Below, piece after piece: positions 57,789 through 64,000 of a DNA stretch of 64,000 nucleotides. The stretch is from Bradyrhizobium sp. WBOS07 (lineage in GTDB: Bacteria > Pseudomonadota > Alphaproteobacteria > Rhizobiales > Xanthobacteraceae): assembly GCF_024585165.1 (NCBI RefSeq), contig NZ_CP029008.1, forward strand, positions 1,302,001 through 1,366,000, written 5' to 3'. The notes below the pieces were generated by a model that had not been told where the DNA came from, made no database searches, and saw only the letters and a list, made by a program, of their open reading frames with translations. The translations under genes and the position numbers were made by a program. Positions within the stretch are counted from its first letter, which is position 1. Every line of letters starts with the position of its first letter.

Positions 57789-58679
57789 ATGGCGAGTTGG
57801 TTCTACGCATCCGAAGGCAAGCAGCAGGGGCCCTTTCCGGAAGGGCAATTCCGCGATCTCGTCGCCCAGGGGGTGGTGCGCCCGGACACGCTGGTGTGGA
57901 CCGAGGGCATGGCCGGCTGGCAGAAGGCCGCCGAAATTCCCGGCCTGGTCGGGGGCGGCGGCGCGCCGCCGATGATGCCGGCGGGCGGCCCGCCGATGAT
58001 GGGTGCCGGTGGCTATGCCGGCGGCGGAAGCGGTGGATCGCTGGCCGTCGATTTCGGCATCCTCGAGTTCACCTGGCGCACGCTCGTGCTGGTGATCGGC
58101 TCGTGCTTCATCATCCCGGTGCCGTGGCTGTTCGTCTGGTACACGAACTGGATCGTGCCCTGCTTCAAAGTCCCGGGACGACCCAATCTCAGCTTCACCG
58201 GCAGTGCGATGACGCTGGTGCCCTGGTTCTTCGGCTTCATCGGTCTGGCGATCGCCCTCGGCTTCGTCGGCAGCGAGATCCTGAGCAACCTGCTGTTCGT
58301 CGTGCAGATCGTGCTCTACTGGCTGCTGATCAAATGGATGATCGCGAACCTCGCCTCCAACGGGCAGCCGCTGGGCTTGAGCTTCACCGGCTCGGTCTGG
58401 GCCTATATCGGCTGGAATCTGCTGTTCGCAATTTCGATCATCACCATCATCGGCTGGGCCTGGGTCGCCGCAGCGCAGATGCGCTGGTTCTGCCGCAACA
58501 TCGAAGGCACGCGGCGCGAGATCGTGTTCACTGGCTCTGGTCTCGACATCCTCTGGCGCGGGATCGTCGCTGCGATCCTGTGCAGCCTGATCATCCCGAT
58601 CCCGTGGGTCTATCGCTGGATCATGAACTGGTTTGCCTCGCAGACCGTGCTCGCGCCGCGCGGCTCCGTCGCAGCCTGA
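57789..58679 (+). CDS. GYF_2-DUF898 membrane protein
   Basis: This 296-residue protein starts with a GYF_2 domain (WFYASEGKQQGPFPEGQFRDLV, TLVWTEGMAGWQ; residues 4-54), then a glycine/methionine/proline linker, then six or so membrane segments with repeated LSFTGS motifs, the DUF898 pattern. GYF domains bind proline-rich peptides; DUF898 proteins are uncharacterised membrane proteins. It is divergent from the second glnK. Confidence 0.85.
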   Translation: MASWFYASEGKQQGPFPEGQFRDLVAQGVVRPDTLVWTEGMAGWQKAAEIPGLVGGGGAPPMMPAGGPPMMGAGGYAGGGSGGSLAVDFGILEFTWRTLVLVIGSCFIIPVPWLFVWYTNWIVPCFKVPGRPNLSFTGSAMTLVPWFFGFIGLAIALGFVGSEILSNLLFVVQIVLYWLLIKWMIANLASNGQPLGLSFTGSVWAYIGWNLLFAISIITIIGWAWVAAAQMRWFCRNIEGTRREIVFTGSGLDILWRGIVAAILCSLIIPIPWVYRWIMNWFASQTVLAPRGSVAA

Positions 58680-58719
58680 TCCGGAAAGCCTCGAACGCGA
58701 GACCTCGCGTTCGAGGTGA

Positions 58720-59583
58720 TCACCCCTTCCGCTCGCGCACCGAGCCTTCCTGCGCGACGGAGGCAACCAGCGTGCCGTCGGGCTTGAAGATGGAGCCGCG
58801 GGTGAGGCCGCGGCCGCCGCGCGCGCTCGGCGAATCCTGCGCGTAGAGCAGCCATTCGTCGGCGCGGAACGGGCGGTGAAACCACATCGCGTGGTCGAGG
58901 CTCGCCGGCATCATGCGCTTGTCGAACAGGGTGCGGCCATAGCGCGCCATGATCGCATCCAGCAGCGAGAAGTCCGAGGCGTAGGCGAGCGCGCACATGT
59001 GCAGCGCCGGATCCTCCGGCAGCGTCGCCGCGGTCTTGATCCAGACATGGATGCGGCCGTCGTCGATCTTCTGGCCGAAATAGCGACCGAGCTCGACCGG
59101 GCGCAGCTCGATCGGCCGATCCGATTCATAATAGCGGCGGATGAACTCCGGCATCTCCTTGAACATCGGCTGCTTCGCCACCTCCTCCGCCGTGAGCTTC
59201 TCCGGCGGCGGCACGTCGGGCATCTTGTCCTGGTGGTCGAAGGCGCTTTCCTCCTCGGCATGGAACGAGACCATGATCGAGAAGATCGCGTTGCCGTGCT
59301 GGATCGCGGTGACGCGGCGGGTCGAGTAGCTCTTGCCGTCACGCAGGCGTTCGACCTGGTAGATGATCGGAATCTGCGGATCGCCCGGCAGGATGAAATA
59401 GCAATGCAGCGAATGCGGCAGGCGCCCCTCGACGGTGCGGCAGGCCGCGACCATCGCCTGCCCGATCACCTGACCGCCGAACACGCGCTGCCAGCTGGTC
59501 TTCGGGCTGTTGCCGCGGAACAGGTTCACCTCGAGCTGCTCGAGGTCGAGGATCGAGATGAGGTCGATGAGGCTTTTGGACAT
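58720..59583 (-). CDS. tesB: Acyl-CoA thioesterase II
   Basis: This 287-residue double-hotdog thioesterase hydrolyses medium to long-chain acyl-CoAs. Markers are RVFGGQVIGQAMVAA with the conserved Gln, YFILPGDPQIPI, and the C-terminal SLDHAMWFHRPFRADEWLLYAQDSP with the catalytic Asp. The ATG at 59583 is favoured because AGAGAG stands upstream; a GTG two codons earlier exists. Confidence 0.93.
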   Translation of the reverse strand: MSKSLIDLISILDLEQLEVNLFRGNSPKTSWQRVFGGQVIGQAMVAACRTVEGRLPHSLHCYFILPGDPQIPIIYQVERLRDGKSYSTRRVTAIQHGNAIFSIMVSFHAEEESAFDHQDKMPDVPPPEKLTAEEVAKQPMFKEMPEFIRRYYESDRPIELRPVELGRYFGQKIDDGRIHVWIKTAATLPEDPALHMCALAYASDFSLLDAIMARYGRTLFDKRMMPASLDHAMWFHRPFRADEWLLYAQDSPSARGGRGLTRGSIFKPDGTLVASVAQEGSVRERKG

Positions 59584-59736
59584 GAACACAGCTCTCTAAA
59601 GTCGCCATTCCAGGATGCGCCGGAACGGCGCAGGCCCGGAATGACACAATGGGGGCCGTTCCGCCCTCGTTTCACCGCACTGTTTCGCCCAGCTCAAGTC
59701 TGCTAGCAAGGCCGAGAATTGGCCGGGAAGCTTGGT

Positions 59737-60957
59737 ATGTCGGTACAGGGTAGCATTGTCATTGGTGGCGGCGCGTTTGCAGGGCTCGCGCTGGCCCTGG
59801 CGCTGCGCCAGGGGCTCGGACCCGAGATTCCCGTCATCGTCGCTGATCCCGCGCTCGGCACCCGGCCGAGCCGCGATCCCCGCGCCACCGCGATCGTGGC
59901 CGCCTGCCGCCGCCTGTTCGAGGCGATCGGCGCCTGGGACGAGGTCAAGAGCGAGGCGCAGCCGATCCTCGACATGGTCGTCACCGATTCCAGGCTGGAG
60001 GACGCCACCCGACCGGTGTTCCTCAACTTCGCCGGCGACGTCGCGCCGGGCGAGCCCTTTGCGCATATGGTCGAGAACCGCCGCCTGATCGACGCGCTGA
60101 CGGCGCGTGCGGAAGCCGAGGGCATCGATCTTCGTGCCACGACCGTCGCCTCCTACGACGCGCGTCCCGAAGGCATCGACGTGACGCTCGGCGACGGCAG
60201 CGTGATTGCCGCCAGCCTGCTGGTCGCCGCCGACGGCGCGCGGTCGAGGTTGCGCGAGCGCGCCGGCATTCCAACCCATGGCTGGGAGTACGACCAGTCC
60301 GGCATCGTCGTCACCGTCGGCCACGAGCGCGACCACGAGGGCCGCGCCGAGGAGCACTTCCTGCCGGCAGGCCCGTTCGCGATCCTGCCGCTCTCGGGCA
60401 AACGCTCCTCGCTGGTGTGGACCGAGCGCCGAGCCGAGGCCGCGCGCATCGTGGCGCTCAGTGACGAGGAATTTCACGCCGAGCTCGAGCAGCGCTTTGG
60501 CCTGCATCTCGGCGAGGTGAAGCCGCTCGACAAGCCGCGCGCCTTCCCGCTGTCCTATTTCGTCGCGCGCTCCTTCATCGCCACCCGCCTCGCGCTGGTC
60601 GGCGATGCCGCCCATGTCATCCACCCCATTGCGGGCCAGGGTCTCAACATGGGGCTGAAGGATGTCGCGGCATTGGCCGAGGTCGTCGTCGATGCCGCGC
60701 GGCTCGGCATGGATATCGGCGCGGCCGACGTGCTCGAGCGCTACCAGCGCTGGCGCCGCTTCGACACCATGGCGATGGGCGTTGCCACCAACTCGCTGAA
60801 CTTCCTGTTCTCGAACCAGTCGACGCTGCTGCGCACGGTCCGCGACATCGGCCTCGGCCTCGTCGACCGCGCCCCGCCACTGAAGAACCTGTTCATTCGC
60901 CAGGCCGCCGGACTGACCGGCGAGGTGCCAAGATTGTTGAAGGGCGAGGCGTTGTAG
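59737..60957 (+). CDS. UbiH/UbiF-family FAD monooxygenase
   Basis: This 406-residue flavoprotein monooxygenase has the FAD motif IVIGGGAFAGLALALALRQG, the DG motif VAADGARSRLRERAG, and the GD motif RLALVGDAAHVIHPIAGQGLNMGLKDVAAL. This is the pattern of ubiquinone ring hydroxylases (UbiH, UbiF, UbiI, UbiL). The ATG at 59737 has GGGAAG upstream. Which ring position it hydroxylates cannot be read from motifs. Confidence 0.88.
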   Translation: MSVQGSIVIGGGAFAGLALALALRQGLGPEIPVIVADPALGTRPSRDPRATAIVAACRRLFEAIGAWDEVKSEAQPILDMVVTDSRLEDATRPVFLNFAGDVAPGEPFAHMVENRRLIDALTARAEAEGIDLRATTVASYDARPEGIDVTLGDGSVIAASLLVAADGARSRLRERAGIPTHGWEYDQSGIVVTVGHERDHEGRAEEHFLPAGPFAILPLSGKRSSLVWTERRAEAARIVALSDEEFHAELEQRFGLHLGEVKPLDKPRAFPLSYFVARSFIATRLALVGDAAHVIHPIAGQGLNMGLKDVAALAEVVVDAARLGMDIGAADVLERYQRWRRFDTMAMGVATNSLNFLFSNQSTLLRTVRDIGLGLVDRAPPLKNLFIRQAAGLTGEVPRLLKGEAL

Positions 60958-60961
60958 GGGC

Positions 60962-61019
60962 GAATCGCGAGTAGCGATTGGTGAGTAGGTCCATTCGCTA
61001 TTCGCTACTCCCTATTCGC
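60962..61019. repeat. Short low-complexity repeat rich in ATTCGCTA
   Basis: GAATCGCGAGTAGCGATTGGTGAG and CATTCGCTATTCGCTACTCC form imperfect direct and inverted copies of an ATTCGCTA word. It lies between the convergent monooxygenase and Trm112 genes. Confidence 0.5.
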
Positions 61020-61025
61020 TCACAT

Positions 61026-61223
61026 TCAATCGATCTTGCGCGCCTCTTCCGGCAGCATGATCGGGATGCCGTCGCGGATCGGATAGGCGAGCTTGGCGCT
61101 GCGCGAGATCAGCTCCTGCCTTGCAGCATCGAACTCCAGCGGGCCCTTGGTCAGCGGGCAGACGAGAATCTCCAGCAATTTGGGATCGACGCTGGCTTCG
61201 GGACGTTCGGTGGGCGCGTTCAT
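61026..61223 (-). CDS. Trm112-family small zinc-binding-like protein
   Basis: This 65-residue protein has the Trm112p pattern: [17 protein letters not shown] near residue 17, then [25 protein letters not shown]. Related YcaR-type proteins activate methyltransferases. Only one Cys is present, so metal binding is probably lost, as is common in bacterial members. Confidence 0.88.
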   Translation of the reverse strand: MNAPTERPEASVDPKLLEILVCPLTKGPLEFDAARQELISRSAKLAYPIRDGIPIMLPEEARKID

Positions 61224-61283
61224 TGGGGTCTCCGGCGATCGGCTGCCTCTAGCACAGAATTTCGCGCCCGCCCATCGCGGCGC

Positions 61284-61814
61284 TCAAGCCGTGACCATCG
61301 TGAAGACCTCGTCGAGCAGGGCGTGGAGCCGGGCTGCCGGCATTGGCGCGCCCGACAGGGCAAAGCCGAGAAACGTCCAGTAGAGGATCTGTGCGCGGGC
61401 CTGCGCCGTCGCCGCCCCGAGCCCGCGCTTCGCCAGCAGCTGCTCGATATAGTCGAGCCTGCGGCGGTCGATTGCGCGTACGGCTGCTTGCGCCGCCGCG
61501 TCGAAGGCCGCCCAGTTGCGCACCGCGCGTTCGAGATCCAGCCGCGCGCCGAACGAGCGGCGCAGCAGCGCCTGCAGCGGCTCGTCGCCGGCGGCCTCGA
61601 CGTCGGCGATGATCTGCTCCGCCGCGATCTCGCGCCAGCGCTTCAGCAGGGCTGCCTGGAACGCACCGAGATCGGCGAAATGCCAATAGAAGCTGCCGCG
61701 CGACACTCCCATGGCCCTTGCCAGCGGGTCGGCCTTGAGCGCGGTGAAGCCGCTTTTGGCCAGAGCCTTGAGGCCTTCCTGGATCCAGTCGTCGGCGGAG
61801 AGCTGGTCGGTCAT
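61284..61814 (-). CDS. TetR-family transcriptional regulator
   Basis: This 176-residue repressor has the TetR helix-turn-helix KADPLARAMGVSRGSFYWHFADLGAF near residues 28-53 and a variable ligand domain. The ATG at 61814 is preferred; the ATG at 61838 lies inside a palindromic operator. It is divergent from a small membrane protein and probably controls both. A ligand cannot be inferred. Confidence 0.87.
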   Translation of the reverse strand: MTDQLSADDWIQEGLKALAKSGFTALKADPLARAMGVSRGSFYWHFADLGAFQAALLKRWREIAAEQIIADVEAAGDEPLQALLRRSFGARLDLERAVRNWAAFDAAAQAAVRAIDRRRLDYIEQLLAKRGLGAATAQARAQILYWTFLGFALSGAPMPAARLHALLDEVFTMVTA

Positions 61815-61836
61815 GTCGGGGTCCCGGGATTTGACC

Positions 61837-61850
61837 ATACACTAGTGTAT
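61837..61850. promoter_or_regulatory. Perfect palindromic operator between TetR and membrane protein genes
   Basis: ATACACTAGTGTAT is a perfect 14-base palindrome, 22 bases before the TetR start. A related sequence lies at 61881-61894. Confidence 0.7.
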
Positions 61851-61880
61851 TGACAGCCCGACGCAAGCGGGTGCATAACC

Positions 61881-61894
61881 GTACATCACTGTAT
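61881..61894. promoter_or_regulatory. Second operator-like site
   Basis: GTACATCACTGTAT shares the TACA/TGTA half-site pattern of the palindrome at 61837, with imperfect symmetry. It ends just before the ribosome site of the rightward gene. Confidence 0.5.
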
Positions 61895-61906
61895 GGAGAT
61901 ATGCTC

Positions 61907-62257
61907 ATGCGCGACCTGCTCCTGCAATGTTCCGGCCTCGCGGCGATCGCGATCGCGCTGATCCACGGCATGCTCGGCGAGACCAAGGTGTTCACGCATG
62001 CCCGCATCGAGCCGCCGCGGCTGCGCATGTTGATCCGCCTGGTGTGGCAGGCCGGCACGGTGGCGTGGATCGGCGGCGGCGTGCTGCTGCTCGCCGCGCC
62101 CGGGATGGAGTCGAACCCTGCCCGGCACTGGATCGTCGCCACCTTCGCGGTCGTGTTCGGTTTTGCGGCCTTGGCCAACGCCTTTGCGACGCGCGGTCGG
62201 CATTTCGGCTGGGTGGGCATGAGCTTCGTCGTGGCGCTCGCCGTGGCCGGCTACTAG
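61907..62257 (+). CDS. Small membrane protein, TetR-divergent
   Basis: This 116-residue protein has about four hydrophobic segments (LLLQCSGLAAIAIALIHGML, LVWQAGTVAWIGGGVLLLAA, WIVATFAVVFGFAALANAF, VGMSFVVALAVAGY). The ATG at 61907 has GGAG nine bases upstream; an ATG two codons earlier exists. After its TAG stop the frame stays open for a further 12 codons. Family unknown; regulation by the neighbouring TetR protein is likely. Confidence 0.7.
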   Translation: MRDLLLQCSGLAAIAIALIHGMLGETKVFTHARIEPPRLRMLIRLVWQAGTVAWIGGGVLLLAAPGMESNPARHWIVATFAVVFGFAALANAFATRGRHFGWVGMSFVVALAVAGY

Positions 62258-62335
62258 CGGCCGTACCTGGACCGCGAGGCTGCAGCGGCGGTCTAGGCCG
62301 CGCGCGCCCGGACAGCATTCGCGTCCTCGCTCACA

Positions 62336-62374
62336 TTAGAACCGATCTAAGGCGACCGATTAGAACTTATCTAA
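62336..62374. promoter_or_regulatory. Tandem Irr-box-like operators
   Basis: Two copies of the inverted repeat TTAGA-N5-TCTAA: TTAGAACCGATCTAA (62336-62350) and TTAGAACTTATCTAA (62360-62374), 24 bases apart. Each is one base from the symmetric form TTAGAA-N3-TTCTAA, which resembles the iron control element bound by Irr in Bradyrhizobium. They lie about 95 bases before the PepSY gene. Confidence 0.55.
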
Positions 62375-62467
62375 GATCATCGACGCGCATACCGGATTGA
62401 CTTCATCTCCCCCTTTGCTTCCTTCGACGCGGCTCGCATAGCGCGCACGGCAGAGGAGAAGGTGTTC

Positions 62468-62746
62468 GTGAAGGTCATTCGTGTTGTTGCCATCGCACTG
62501 ACGATCGGGATGGGCATGGGGTCGGCGGCCATGGCCGACGGTTTCAAGAACTGCACAAAGCTCGACAAGGCGTCGTGGAAGCCGGCCAGCGAAGCCGAAG
62601 CCAAGGCCAAGGCCCTGGGCTACGAGGTGCGGCGATCCAAGATCGAGGGCTCGTGCTACGAGGTCTACGGTGTCAAGGAAGGCAAGCTCTACGAGCTGTT
62701 CTACAGCCCCGAAGACCTCAGCCTGAAGCACACGATCGCGAAGTAA
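62468..62746 (+). CDS. Small periplasmic PepSY-like protein
   Basis: This 92-residue protein has a signal peptide (RVVAIALTIGMGMGSAAMA) and a body of about 70 residues with the PepSY pattern: ...KALGYEVRRSKIEGSCYEVYGVKEGKLYELFYSPEDL. Two cysteines (KNC and GSC) could pair. The GTG at 62468 has AGGAG nine bases upstream. The cytochrome b561 gene follows after 39 bases, a pairing seen for PepSY and b-type cytochromes. Confidence 0.8.
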   Translation: MKVIRVVAIALTIGMGMGSAAMADGFKNCTKLDKASWKPASEAEAKAKALGYEVRRSKIEGSCYEVYGVKEGKLYELFYSPEDLSLKHTIAK

Positions 62747-62785
62747 ACCGCCAAGTAAACTTCCAGGCGAATCGTCAAGCTGGCG

Positions 62786-63436
62786 GTGAAGGAGGCCGCG
62801 CGGATTGATCTGCGCAAGGCTGGGCTCAAGGATGGTCTTCGCTTGATTGAGGATGCGATCCCGAAAGCGCGCGGGGCGTCCGACAGGGCCCTTGCGGATC
62901 GAACCGCTTCGCGGACGGTTTTGGTCTGGGACCTGCCGCTGCGCCTTTGGCACTGGAGCCTCGCGGCCTGCGTTCTGGTCGCGTGGTTCACGCCGACCGT
63001 CTATGATCGGCTTCACCGCTTCGTCGGCTATGCGGTGCTTGGGCTCCTCGCCTTCCGGCTCGTCTGGGGCTTCTGGGGAAGCCGCTATTCGCGTTTCCGC
63101 ATGATGAGGGCCAGGCTCCGGGCCGCGCCAAGCTATCTCTGGAATCTGCGCCGCGGCATCACCGGCCGCTATATCGGGCTCAATCCGGCCGGCACGGTGA
63201 TGCTCGTGGCGCTGCTGGTCTCGCTGGCCGTTTCGGCGATCACCGGCGCGATGTCGGTCACCGTCACGTTCTTCGGCGTCTGGTGGGTCGAGGACACCCA
63301 CCATTATTCGTCGGACGCGGTCATCGTCCTCGTCGTGCTGCATGTGGTGGGCGTGCTGCTGATGGGGATTCTCCAGCGCGAGAATCTGACCCGCGCGATG
63401 CTCACCGGCCGCAAGCACATTCGCAATCGTCCCTAG
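62786..63436 (+). CDS. Cytochrome b561 / b6-type membrane protein
   Basis: This 216-residue protein has four membrane helices with the di-heme cytochrome b pattern: RTVLVWDLPLRLWHWSLA (helix 1 His), RLHRFVGYAVLGLLAFRLVWGFWGSRYSRF, and DTHHYSSDAVIVLVVLHVVGVLLMG (helix 4 His). The layout is like small b-type cytochromes that accept electrons at the membrane, including ferric reductases. The GTG at 62786 is the first start; about 45 residues precede the first helix, so a later start is possible. Confidence 0.85.
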   Translation: MKEAARIDLRKAGLKDGLRLIEDAIPKARGASDRALADRTASRTVLVWDLPLRLWHWSLAACVLVAWFTPTVYDRLHRFVGYAVLGLLAFRLVWGFWGSRYSRFRMMRARLRAAPSYLWNLRRGITGRYIGLNPAGTVMLVALLVSLAVSAITGAMSVTVTFFGVWWVEDTHHYSSDAVIVLVVLHVVGVLLMGILQRENLTRAMLTGRKHIRNRP

Positions 63437-63618
63437 AGATTCGTCTCCGCTCGTTCCGTGGCGCTTTCCGGCGCGGCGCCGTCGCGCGCCGGTGGTCGGC
63501 AAAGTTCAAATTGCGCCGATGAGTTTAATGCGTCGATAAGCATCCAATCAGTCACGGCACAAAATCAACGCGATTGGCCCGTTTCTATCTCGGCAATGTT
63601 GCCGATGGAGCGGCTTGG

Positions 63619-64000
63619 ATGTTTCGTGTCTTGTCTTGCCTTACCGTCGAACATGATGTTCGGCTCGTCGTGCTCGCCGGTTTGGTCTGCTTCGTTGCCA
63701 GCATCGTCGCGGTCAGTATCTTCCATCGTGCGATCGCGGCGCGCGCAAGAACGCGCCTGATCTGGATCGCGATCGCCGGCGCCGCCATCGGCTACGGCAT
63801 CTGGGCAACGCATTTCGTCGCCATGCTCGCCTACGAGCCGGGCGTTGCGACCGGCTACGGCATCGTGCTGACGTCGCTTTCGCTGGCCACCGCAATGTTT
63901 CTGACGTCGGTCGGCTTCGGCGTCGCGGCCGGCGATTCCGGCCGGTGGCGCCCGGGGACAGGCGGCATCATCATCGGCGGCGGCATTGCCAGCATGCATT
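63619..64000 (+). CDS. MHYT-domain sensor protein, N-terminal part (cut by window edge)
   Basis: The frame is open from the ATG at 63619 (GGAG eight bases upstream) to the end of the window, about 127 residues. It has several hydrophobic helices and the MHYT motifs WATHFVAMLAYEPGV and GGGIASMH, the latter cut just at the MHYT signature. MHYT domains sense diatomic gases or metal ions and are usually fused to GGDEF, EAL or kinase domains; the output domain lies beyond the window. Confidence 0.88.
   Translation, partial: MFRVLSCLTVEHDVRLVVLAGLVCFVASIVAVSIFHRAIAARARTRLIWIAIAGAAIGYGIWATHFVAMLAYEPGVATGYGIVLTSLSLATAMFLTSVGFGVAAGDSGRWRPGTGGIIIGGGIASMH

Overview
This is a 64 kb stretch of a high-GC alphaproteobacterial chromosome. 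Gene order, codon use, doubled amtB/glnK modules and several families of dispersed palindromes point to Bradyrhizobium or a close relative in the Nitrobacteraceae. This assignment rests on recognised gene families and synteny, not on a database search. No tRNA, rRNA, CRISPR array, transposase or phage gene was seen. The left edge cuts a secretin gene and the right edge cuts an MHYT sensor gene.

Layout: 1-4.1 kb holds Tad/Flp pilus genes (cpaC, cpaD, cpaE, a tadD-like TPR lipoprotein, a PilZ protein). 4.3-10.7 kb holds a ComM-type AAA ATPase, a hybrid histidine kinase, a histidine phosphatase and an AI-2E/PerM family permease. 10.7-19.1 kb is a housekeeping block: leftward coaA-hisE-hisF-hisA-hisH-DUF2628-hisB, and rightward hslV-GNAT-DUF2585-hslU with a candidate heat-shock promoter. 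19.3-27.1 kb carries a membrane protein, smr, mltA, a Tim44-domain gene, secB, dnaQ, coaE, maf and the PEP-synthase/PPDK regulator gene. 27.1-27.6 kb has the features of the chromosomal origin of replication. 27.6-36.4 kb runs rightward: hemJ, rho, mnmE, mnmG, rsmG, parA, parB, with six parS-like sites between 31.25 and 33.9 kb. 36.5-40.8 kb is leuS-lptE-holA (leftward). 41-49.5 kb mixes two diguanylate cyclases, a YggS protein, a hydratase, an L,D-transpeptidase, a CenR-like response regulator, a cNMP-binding protein, xthA and lolA. 49.5-53.2 kb is ftsK with an aminotransferase. 53.6-57.5 kb holds two glnK-amtB modules in tandem. 57.8-64 kb holds a GYF/DUF898 membrane protein, tesB, a UbiH-type monooxygenase, a Trm112 protein, a TetR regulator divergent from a small membrane protein, a PepSY-cytochrome b561 pair and the truncated MHYT gene.

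The main theme is the replication and segregation core: a candidate oriC flanked by genes that mostly point away from it, a dense parS cluster 4-6.5 kb to its right, then parAB, with ftsK farther along. The most interesting regulatory signals are the parS cluster (one site holds the apparent rsmG start and another lies inside rsmG), tandem Irr-box-like operators before the PepSY-cytochrome b561 genes, a perfect palindrome between the TetR gene and its divergent neighbour, and a sigma-54 type promoter before glnK-amtB. Intergenic dispersed palindromes sit mostly at convergent gene ends, but also inside the parA-parB and lptE-holA gaps.
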